From NCBI RefSeq assembly GCF_016306625.1, contig NZ_JACOII010000004.1:7321-49773 (forward strand): 42,453 nucleotides of DNA, read 5' to 3'. Under the pieces are notes generated by a model. The model worked only from the letters and a program-made list of their open reading frames with translations, was not told where the DNA came from and ran no database searches. Source of the stretch: Xenorhabdus lircayensis. Lineage in GTDB: Bacteria; Pseudomonadota; Gammaproteobacteria; Enterobacterales; Enterobacteriaceae. Position numbers and translations under genes: made by a program. Below, one piece after another: positions 35,701-42,453 of this stretch (position 1 is the stretch's first letter; each line of letters begins with the position of its first letter).

Positions 35701-35723
35701 TAAGCCCACATACTGTGGGCTTA
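35701..35723 (-). terminator. Hairpin after a small decayed gene
   Basis: TAAGCCCACA and TGTGGGCTTA are perfect 10-bp arms around three bases. It starts immediately after the stop codon of the small minus-strand relic at 35724. No clear T run. Confidence 0.55.
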
Positions 35724-35936
35724 TTATTGGATAAGGCAAAGAATTTGATAGCGATAATGCTCAGGATCATCCTCAATCGCGGCAATCGTTTTTTCTTACT
35801 ACTTGTAACTTCTTCAAAGCTTCATCCGAAGTCATCGTTCTTTCATGAATAATATCTTGTTTCGCCATCATAATGAGTTGCAATAGTACATGAGCCTGTT
35901 GTTCAAACTCCGTCTTTAATTCTTCCTCTCATTCAT
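35724..35936 (-). pseudogene. Decayed small gene, about 70 codons
   Basis: From ATG at 35936 the reading is MNERK, then with a one-base shift LKTEFEQQAHVLLQLIMMAK, QDIIHERTMTSDEALKKLQV, and after another one-base shift in a run of A residues TIAAIEDDPEHYRYQILCLI and Q with a double TAA stop. The strongly helical, charged composition and the fitting stop and hairpin show a former gene. Its size recalls small antitoxin-type proteins, but no family is recognised. It lies just downstream of the biotin carboxylase gene on the same strand. Confidence 0.5.
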
Positions 35937-35947
35937 TATGTATTCTA

Positions 35948-37723
35948 TTATTCGATAGTAGCCAGAATACTTTCTGCATCGTGATAATCTCCCGCTTGTG
36001 CGCAGAATGTGATTTTCCCCGAACGATGAGCGCTGATCTGTACTTCCATTTTCATCGCTTCCATCACAGCAATCACATCACCTTCATTCACTTGCCCACT
36101 CTCTGTGACTAGCCATGAATGCAAAATACCGGAAATGGGCGCTGTCACTTGACGGGGGTCTGTCGATGTTTTTTCCTTTACGACAGACTGAGAAAATGGC
36201 TGCTTACTCGCAGGGGCTAACTGTGCCAATCCCGCCAATAAATTCGACGGTAATCCCAACTCGTGCCTGCGACCATCAATCTCAATAAATGTGCGGGTGA
36301 TGCCTTTATCTTCTGTTACAGACTGGCGGGGTGAGCTTTCCAGTTCATTGGCAAAATCGGTTTCAATCCAGCGGGTATGGACATGAAATTCATCACTGGA
36401 AACAAAATCAGGATGTTCCACCACGGCTTGATGGAAAGGCAATACCGATGCCACACCGCTGATTTTGAATTCCTGTAATGCCCGACGAGCGCGGGAAATG
36501 GCTTGTTCACGAGTCGCTCCCGTAACGATTAATTTCGCCATCAGTGAATCAAAAGTAGCCGGAATGGTCGAACCACTCGTCACTCCCGAATCCAGACGAA
36601 TACCAGGACCAGAAGGCGGGGTAAATTCACTGATTGTTCCAGATGTCGGCAAAAAGCCTTTACCCGCATCTTCCGCATTAATGCGAAATTCAAACGCATG
36701 TCCTCTTGGTACTGGCGTTTCCTTAATACTCAACGGATAACCTTCAGCTATTCGCAACTGCTCGATAACCAGATCAATGCCCGTTGTCTCCTCCGTCACC
36801 GGATGCTCTACTTGTAAGCGAGTATTTACTTCCAAGAAAGAAAGCGCTCCATCTGCACTTAACAAGAACTCTACTGTGCCAGCTCCTACATAATTGGCTT
36901 CTGCGCAGATGGCTTTTGCTGACTGATGAATGCGTTCTCTTTGTTCCTGCGTTAAGAATGGGGCCGGTGCTTCTTCCACCAGTTTCTGATTCCGGCGTTG
37001 TAAGGAGCAATCACGGGTTCCCAACACCACAACATTACCCTGTTTATCCGCAATCACTTGCGCTTCTATATGACGAGGCTTATTCAAGAATTGCTCAATA
37101 AAACACTCGCCCCGCCCAAATGCGGCTGTCGCCTCACGCACTGCCGAATGATAAAGTTCTGCCACTTCATCCAATCGCCAAGCTACCTTCAAACCACGGC
37201 CACCACCACCAAATGCGGCTTTAATGGCAATGGGTAAACCGTGCTTTTCCGCAAAAGTGACAACTTCCGGTGCCCCTTTGACTGGCTCTGCGGTTCCAAC
37301 CACCAATGGTGCGCCCACTTTCTGGGCAATTTTACGTGCCTTGACCTTATCACCCAGCTCATCAATCGTTTCAGGGTTAGGGCCAATCCAAATCAACCCC
37401 GCATCTATCACAGCTCGGGCAAACTCCGCTCGTTCAGACAGAAAGCCATATCCCGGATGCACCATCGTTGCCCCCGATTGCTTCGCCACCGCCAGTAAAC
37501 GAGGAATATTAAGGTAGGTTTCTGCGGGGCTATTGCCTCCCAGACCATAAGCCTCATCTGCCAATTGCACGTGCTGTGCATTGATATCTACATCCGCATA
37601 AACGGCGATCGTCTGTATTCCATAATCACGGCAGGCACGAATAATACGGACGGCAATCTCACCACGGTTGGCAATCAGCACTTTCTTAGGTTTGTTATTT
37701 GAATTGTTCACGGTGGTGTTCAT
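35948..37723 (-). CDS. Biotin carboxylase fused to biotin carboxyl carrier domain
   Basis: 591 residues. A biotin carboxylase (about 12-460) shows [34 protein letters not shown], the ATP-grasp glycine loop [30 protein letters not shown] and [16 protein letters not shown]-terminal carrier domain has the biotinylated Lys558 in EAMKM. No carboxyltransferase gene of the acetyl- or propionyl-CoA type is near. Instead it overlaps by 4 bp a fused pxpB-pxpC gene whose AHS1/AHS2 domains resemble the carboxyltransferase part of urea carboxylase. The operon therefore probably makes a biotin-dependent enzyme in 5-oxoproline use; the exact reaction is not known from sequence. Confidence 0.85.
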   Translation of the reverse strand: MNTTVNNSNNKPKKVLIANRGEIAVRIIRACRDYGIQTIAVYADVDINAQHVQLADEAYGLGGNSPAETYLNIPRLLAVAKQSGATMVHPGYGFLSERAEFARAVIDAGLIWIGPNPETIDELGDKVKARKIAQKVGAPLVVGTAEPVKGAPEVVTFAEKHGLPIAIKAAFGGGGRGLKVAWRLDEVAELYHSAVREATAAFGRGECFIEQFLNKPRHIEAQVIADKQGNVVVLGTRDCSLQRRNQKLVEEAPAPFLTQEQRERIHQSAKAICAEANYVGAGTVEFLLSADGALSFLEVNTRLQVEHPVTEETTGIDLVIEQLRIAEGYPLSIKETPVPRGHAFEFRINAEDAGKGFLPTSGTISEFTPPSGPGIRLDSGVTSGSTIPATFDSLMAKLIVTGATREQAISRARRALQEFKISGVASVLPFHQAVVEHPDFVSSDEFHVHTRWIETDFANELESSPRQSVTEDKGITRTFIEIDGRRHELGLPSNLLAGLAQLAPASKQPFSQSVVKEKTSTDPRQVTAPISGILHSWLVTESGQVNEGDVIAVMEAMKMEVQISAHRSGKITFCAQAGDYHDAESILATIE

Positions 37724-39318
37724 AGCAAATCTTTACTCCCTTGGATTTCATGGAATTGGCTGATGGGGTTAAACTGAATTTTGGCGTTGACGGGGATCTG
37801 ACCAGCAAGATCAAGGTGGTAATCTGCCACTGAGGCAATAACAGGATATCCTCCTGTCAGTGGATGGTCAGCCAAAAATAGGACAGGCTGCCCACTGGCA
37901 GGAATTTGGATCGCTCCTGCACAAGTTCCTTCGCTGGGTAGTTCTTGCTGCTTAACACGTGATAGTGAGCACTCACCATTTAATCGCAGACCAATTCGGT
38001 TAGATTGAGGTGTTACTTGCCAAATCTGCTTACTCAATAAGTTGAGCGCTTCTTGAGTAAACCAATCTGTGCGAGGGCCAAGGATAATATCTAATACCAC
38101 AACCTCATCTTTATTTGGCATCTCAAAAGCCGGCGTTTCAGCGAAAGATACCGCCGCACAGTGGGAAGTTTCGCTAACAGACAATTTATCACGCACTTTC
38201 AACGGCGCAGGCCCGATATTGGACAGTGTATCAAATGAATGACTGGATAAGACGGCAGGAACAGTCAAATTCCCTCGCACAGCCAAATAAGAACGCATTC
38301 CAGCATTAGGAATACCTAATGAAATTTCATCGCCGTCGTTGAGATCAATCGGTTGGTGAGTATTTACATAGAGTGTTTCACCCAGTGGAGTTTTTACCTC
38401 TATTGGACATGACGCTCCCGTAATCGCGACTAGCATCTGCCCATGTGCGATTGCCTTAAATCCCCCCTGAATTATCTCCAAGCAGGTTTGATCGGAAGAA
38501 TTGCCAACAATGCGGTTTGCACTGCGTAAGGCACTCTTATCCATCGCACCAGATTCTGAGATCCCTAATCCTGATTGACCAACACGTCCCAAATCTTGGA
38601 ACAGCGTTTGTAATCCCACGGACAAGATTTCTAAATGGCAAGAGGTCTCTGGTAATGGCACTGTATGCTTGATAGAAGGTTCTGGCAAACTTACGGTTGC
38701 AGGAAGATGTCCGGCATCCCGAAAATTAACGCGATAACCCGGTTGCAATAAGGCAGGGGATGAACGGGAAAGGTCCCACATGCGTTCAGTTGTAATACCG
38801 ATAATCTGCCACCCTCCAGGACTTGCCTGTGGGTAAATGCTGCTGAATTCACCCGCTAGCGCAACGGCACCTGCCGGAATACGCGTTCTTGGTGTTTTCC
38901 GTCGAGGAATATTCCACTGCAAGGTATCCGATACCATATAAGCAAAACCGGGAGCAAATCCAGTAAAGGCTACGGTATATTCATTTTCTGTATGTTGGCG
39001 GATGACTTCCTGAACAGTGAACCCTAATATTTCCGCAACTACCGCTAGATCATCACCGTTATAATGCACTGGGATTTCTATCTGTTTTTCCGTTGCATGG
39101 CCGCGTTCTTGCAAATCTCGGCAACAAATTTTTGCTGCCAATTGTTGGGCTGATATTTTTGTCGGCCGAAAACGAATCATCAAAGTTCTCGCTGCCGGAA
39201 TAATTTCTTCAATTCCCAAAATAGGTGCTACATTCAGTGAATCTAGCAATGCCAGTGTTTCTGCCAATCCACTGAGTTCGACCATGATGGTATTAAAATT
39301 AACAGGTAAAAAACGCAA
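37720..39318 (-). CDS. Fused 5-oxoprolinase subunits PxpB-PxpC (KipI-KipA type)
   Basis: 532 residues. The N-terminal half (1-215) is a KipI/AHS1 domain: [47 protein letters not shown]. The C-terminal half (about 225-532) is a KipA/AHS2 domain: [56 protein letters not shown]. In E. coli and Bacillus these are two separate proteins (about 218 and 310 residues); here they are one chain. With PxpA they form the ATP-dependent 5-oxoprolinase that opens 5-oxoproline to glutamate. It lies 43 bp after pxpA and overlaps the biotin carboxylase gene by 4 bp. Confidence 0.9.
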   Translation of the reverse strand: MRFLPVNFNTIMVELSGLAETLALLDSLNVAPILGIEEIIPAARTLMIRFRPTKISAQQLAAKICCRDLQERGHATEKQIEIPVHYNGDDLAVVAEILGFTVQEVIRQHTENEYTVAFTGFAPGFAYMVSDTLQWNIPRRKTPRTRIPAGAVALAGEFSSIYPQASPGGWQIIGITTERMWDLSRSSPALLQPGYRVNFRDAGHLPATVSLPEPSIKHTVPLPETSCHLEILSVGLQTLFQDLGRVGQSGLGISESGAMDKSALRSANRIVGNSSDQTCLEIIQGGFKAIAHGQMLVAITGASCPIEVKTPLGETLYVNTHQPIDLNDGDEISLGIPNAGMRSYLAVRGNLTVPAVLSSHSFDTLSNIGPAPLKVRDKLSVSETSHCAAVSFAETPAFEMPNKDEVVVLDIILGPRTDWFTQEALNLLSKQIWQVTPQSNRIGLRLNGECSLSRVKQQELPSEGTCAGAIQIPASGQPVLFLADHPLTGGYPVIASVADYHLDLAGQIPVNAKIQFNPISQFHEIQGSKDLL

Positions 39319-39361
39319 GACTATCTCCCTAAATCATCAACCGTGTCGGTGCAACCCATGT

Positions 39362-40129
39362 TTATGGATGAATAAATGATCGAATGGTAATTCCTGCCTG
39401 TTGCAAAACGGTTTTAACCTGTTTTGCCATTTCTACCGCACCAGGGCTGTCGCCATGCACACAAATAGAATCCGCCTGAATAGGTGTAAATTTGCCATCA
39501 ATCGATTCAACGCCTCCTTCTGTCACCAATTGCAACATGCGTTGAGCAACAAGATCTGCGTCATGCAGTACAGAACCGACTTCACGACGGGAGACTAATT
39601 CCCCCTGCGAGGTATAGGCACGATCAGCAAAGGCTTCTGCAATGGTTTTCAGCCCTCTTTCCTGAGCCAGCTTGAGGATATTTGATCCCGCCAAACCGAC
39701 CAAAACAAGGCTGGGATCAATCGACAGAATGCTTTCAATAACGGCAATTGCCTGATATTCATCATTCGCGATTGTGTTATACAATGCGCCATGGGGTTTG
39801 ACATAACTCACCGTTGTCCCTGCCGCTGCGGCCAATCCTTGCAGAGCACCAATCTGGTAAATAACATCTGCGGTAAGTTCATGACTGGCGATATCCATTT
39901 TACGTCGACCAAAACCAACCAAATCGGGATAAGAAACATGAGCACCTATCGCCACGTTGTTTTCTTGCGCAGATTTCAATGTCTGCAAAATCCCGGCTGG
40001 ATCTCCCGCATGAAAACCACAGGCAACGTTAGCACTACTGACAATTTCCAATATTGCTTCATCGTTCCCCATGCGCCATTGGCCGAAACTTTCACCGAGA
40101 TCACTATTTAAATCGATTGTTTTTATCAT
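39362..40129 (-). CDS. pxpA: 5-oxoprolinase subunit PxpA (LamB/YcsF family)
   Basis: 255 residues (E. coli 244). The start [20 protein letters not shown] and [12 protein letters not shown], then [45 protein letters not shown] and [14 protein letters not shown] are the full LamB/YcsF signature, with His and Asp residues fit for catalysis. It acts with PxpB and PxpC to remove damaged-glutamine-derived 5-oxoproline. It lies 10 bp after the NRAMP-like transporter gene, in the same order as in Bacillus-type kip clusters. Confidence 0.94.
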   Translation of the reverse strand: MIKTIDLNSDLGESFGQWRMGNDEAILEIVSSANVACGFHAGDPAGILQTLKSAQENNVAIGAHVSYPDLVGFGRRKMDIASHELTADVIYQIGALQGLAAAAGTTVSYVKPHGALYNTIANDEYQAIAVIESILSIDPSLVLVGLAGSNILKLAQERGLKTIAEAFADRAYTSQGELVSRREVGSVLHDADLVAQRMLQLVTEGGVESIDGKFTPIQADSICVHGDSPGAVEMAKQVKTVLQQAGITIRSFIHP

Positions 40130-40139
40130 GATGACTCCG

Positions 40140-41390
40140 TTAAGCTAATGTCAAAAACTCAAAAATTGAACCGATAGACATCGCCCCCATGTACCATGTC
40201 AGCGCGCACGTAATCGCACCTGACCACAGCAACCAACGTGGATAGACATACCCCGCCATCAAATCAGCACGTTTCCAGCCAACATAAATAAAGATAGTCA
40301 AACCAAGGGGAAGAATAAGCCCATTGAAACCACCTGCGAAAACCAACAAAGCAGCTGGAGGCGTCCCCATTAATAGATAAACGGCCAGCGATATGGCGAT
40401 AAAAAACAAAGTTGCAATATTGCGCTGGCGCTCAGTAAATTGCTTTCGAAATACACTGCAAAAAGAAATGGAAGTATAGGCAGCACCAATAATGCTGGTA
40501 ATCGCCGCCGCCCAAACAATCAAACCAAAAATGCGTAATCCGAGTTCACCAGACGCTATCTGAAAAGCTTGTGAGGCAGGATTTGCCGTTTTGCTGGCAA
40601 CATCAAGTGTAACGCCACTGGCAACCACACCCAATATGGCAAGAAATAGCAGATAGCGCATCAGACCAACCACCAATATCCCTTTGGTTGCTGCACTGGA
40701 AACAACTTGGAGGTTTTCGATGCCTACAGCACCTTTATCCAGCAAACGATGAGCGCCAGCATAACAAATGTAACCACCCACAGTTCCGCCAACAATGGTC
40801 GTAATCGTCGCAAAATTGATTTCATCAGGCAGTACCGTTTGCCGCAAGGCTTCTCCCAATGGTGGGTTGGAGACTATCGCAACAAACAGTGTCATGCCTA
40901 TCATGATCAGTCCCAATATCACCATTATACGATCAATGGCGACGCCTGCTTTACGGGAAGTAAAAATGTAAATTGCCATCAGCGCGCTGAATAATCCTCC
41001 CCACTTTGGATCCAGTCCCATCAAGGCATTAAGCCCCAATCCCGCTCCTGCAATATTGCCGACGTTAAACACCAATCCACCAAAAACTACCAATACCGCC
41101 AATAAATAACCACTTCCTGGAATAGCAGCATTGGCAATATCCGCAGATTGCATCCTGGTCAATGTGACAATCCGCCAAATATTTTGCTGTACTACAAAGT
41201 CAATCAGGATAGAAGCCAAAATGCCAAAAGCAAAAGCAGCTCCCATCGTTGCGGTAAATGTTGCCGTTTGAGTGATGAATCCTGGTCCAATCGCTGATGT
41301 CGCCATTAGAAAAACAGCTGCAATCAGAGAAGAGCGCCGATTTGCCACAAAACTCACCGTTTCTTGTTTTACTGTTTCCTGCAGGGCCAT
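40140..41390 (-). CDS. NRAMP-like transporter (YcsG type)
   Basis: 416 residues and about 11 helices. The first-helix region [20 protein letters not shown] takes the place of the DPGN metal-binding motif of true NRAMP transporters, and the usual DPGN/MPH residues are missing, so manganese or iron transport is unlikely. Homologues of this branch sit in 5-oxoprolinase clusters (Bacillus ycsG). It is the first gene of the operon and divergent from a GntR regulator. A role in uptake of 5-oxoproline or a related compound is an inference from context. Confidence 0.8.
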   Translation of the reverse strand: MALQETVKQETVSFVANRRSSLIAAVFLMATSAIGPGFITQTATFTATMGAAFAFGILASILIDFVVQQNIWRIVTLTRMQSADIANAAIPGSGYLLAVLVVFGGLVFNVGNIAGAGLGLNALMGLDPKWGGLFSALMAIYIFTSRKAGVAIDRIMVILGLIMIGMTLFVAIVSNPPLGEALRQTVLPDEINFATITTIVGGTVGGYICYAGAHRLLDKGAVGIENLQVVSSAATKGILVVGLMRYLLFLAILGVVASGVTLDVASKTANPASQAFQIASGELGLRIFGLIVWAAAITSIIGAAYTSISFCSVFRKQFTERQRNIATLFFIAISLAVYLLMGTPPAALLVFAGGFNGLILPLGLTIFIYVGWKRADLMAGYVYPRWLLWSGAITCALTWYMGAMSIGSIFEFLTLA

Positions 41391-41758
41391 AGGCTATTTT
41401 CCCCTGTCATCGTTATTGTATTTACTATTTTCTAAGCAATATTCATACCATTGTGGAACTAAAGCATTGAGTTGTTTAATCAAAGCAAATTAGTTGTTGA
41501 ACAATTAATAAATTCTGCGAGGAAATAAGCAAATAGAATGATGTTATCAATTGCGAAAATCTAATGAAGATCACTTTATCAACATTTAGCGTTGAATTTA
41601 TCGTCAAGATGCACAATCTAGGTGCAATATACACAATAATGTTGCCCTATATTGGTTCAAAGGCTGCAACTTGCTGGTTATCAGGGAATATGTGAAGATT
41701 CGTTTTTACGTACGCTTTGAAGGTGTTTGTGATCAGCCACTAAATCTAACGGATAACT
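41391..41758. promoter_or_regulatory. Divergent promoter region with FadR-type operator
   Basis: TTGT-TGA-ACAA (41494-41504) fits the general operator of FCD-type GntR regulators (T-x-GT-N3-AC-x-A) and lies 104 bp upstream of the transporter gene. The rest is AT-rich with no gene. Likely site of control by the GntR protein at 41759. Confidence 0.5.
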
Positions 41759-42412
41759 ATGAAAAAAGACCACTCTCCTCAGATCTTAAGCAAAAGAATT
41801 GCCGAAACTATAAGAAATAAGCTAGTTGTTGGGGAGTTATTACCGGGACAACGGCTATCAGAGGCCGCACTAAGTGAACAACTTGAAATTTCACGAAATA
41901 CGTTACGTGAGGCATTCCGTCTTCTCACCCAAGAAGGGCTGTTGCAACATGAACCTAATCGTGGTGTGTTTGTTGCAACTCCCGATATCGCGTCAATTAT
42001 CGATATCTATCGAGTTCGGCAACTGATTGAGTGTCAGGCTCTGGCTCAGGCTTATCCAATGCATCCCGGCGTTACCAAAATGAAACAAGCCGTTGAAATC
42101 GCCCAGCAATGCCGCGATAAACAAGATTGGATTAGTGCCGGAACAGCAAATATGCGCTTTCATGCCGCAATCGTAGAATTAACCGATAGTGAAAGGGTGA
42201 TCGCTTTTTATCGCAATATTTCTGCGGAACTTCGTCTAGCCTTTGGTATTTTGAATGACCCGGAGCTTTTATATGCGCCCTATATCGATAAAAACACCCA
42301 TATTCTGGAGCTACTGAATTCGGGGCAAAATGAACTCGCAGCTAAAAAAATGCAAGACTATCTGGAATTATCGGAAAGAACGATATTAGCAGCTTATACA
42401 CGCAAAAAATAA
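41759..42412 (+). CDS. GntR-family regulator with FCD domain
   Basis: 217 residues. The N-terminal winged helix (about 8-75) has LLPGQRLSEAALSEQLEISR, NTLREAFRLLTQEGLLQHEP and NRGVFVATP. The C-terminal FCD all-helical domain (about 85-215) has IYRVRQLIECQAL with the metal- or ligand-binding Arg, RFHAAIVELTDSERV and HTHILELL-like NTHILELL. Such proteins release DNA when a carboxylic-acid ligand binds. Divergent from the 5-oxoproline operon, so its effector may be 5-oxoproline or glutamate-related. The ATG follows a weak ribosome site (ACGGATA). Confidence 0.88.
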   Translation: MKKDHSPQILSKRIAETIRNKLVVGELLPGQRLSEAALSEQLEISRNTLREAFRLLTQEGLLQHEPNRGVFVATPDIASIIDIYRVRQLIECQALAQAYPMHPGVTKMKQAVEIAQQCRDKQDWISAGTANMRFHAAIVELTDSERVIAFYRNISAELRLAFGILNDPELLYAPYIDKNTHILELLNSGQNELAAKKMQDYLELSERTILAAYTRKK

Positions 42413-42453
42413 TCAAGAATGATAAAAATCACCAAACGCAAAAAAGCCATCCG

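Overview
The window looks like chromosomal DNA of a Morganellaceae member, most likely Xenorhabdus or a close relative such as Photorhabdus. This rests on gene content: enterobacterial gene neighbourhoods (panM, rpoH-ftsX-ftsE-ftsY-rsmD-yhhL-yhhN-zntA-tusA-yhhQ; glpTQ; epmA-frdABCD), AT-rich accessory islands between them, an MrpJ-type regulator, a stand-alone A-T-reductase NRPS with an MbtH partner, and many decayed genes. The species call is an inference. I could not run any search.

Layout. 1-2000: a leader region, an MrpJ-like XRE regulator, and a marR gene divergent from a truncated MFS efflux gene with strong operator-like repeats between them. 2337-5267: panM, then a glycerate kinase/GntP permease pair. 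5415-11357: rpoH, the ftsYEX operon, rsmD, yhhL, yhhN. 11477-15186: zntA behind a textbook ZntR promoter, tusA, and yhhQ behind a probable preQ1-I (type III-like) riboswitch. 15393-16493: gldA.

16673-25912 is a remodelled glycerol-3-phosphate locus. glpT and glpQ are intact, but the opposite-strand glpABC operon survives only as a spliced glpB/glpC relic. An A-T-reductase NRPS plus MbtH operon sits where glpA and most of glpB would be expected. Next to the relic lies a fic gene broken by a nonsense codon and a frameshift, still preceded by operator-like repeats. glpQ is separated from glpT by a terminator and has its own Pho-box promoter.

25959-33486 holds epmA and frdABCD, which adjoin each other in E. 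coli. Here about 3.2 kb of AT-rich DNA separates them. It contains three related small genes of unknown function, a 113-bp frdA fragment, a hairpin-rich IS200/IS605-like remnant and another palindrome-bearing repeat-like sequence.

33511-42412: a frameshifted TonB-dependent receptor, a decayed small gene, and an operon for 5-oxoproline use (NRAMP-like transporter, pxpA, a fused pxpB-pxpC, and a biotin carboxylase-BCCP fusion), facing a GntR/FCD regulator with a matching operator-like site.

The best candidates for new biology are the A-T-reductase/MbtH operon, whose hand-read adenylation code resembles that for glycine, and the three-member small-protein family between epmA and frdA.
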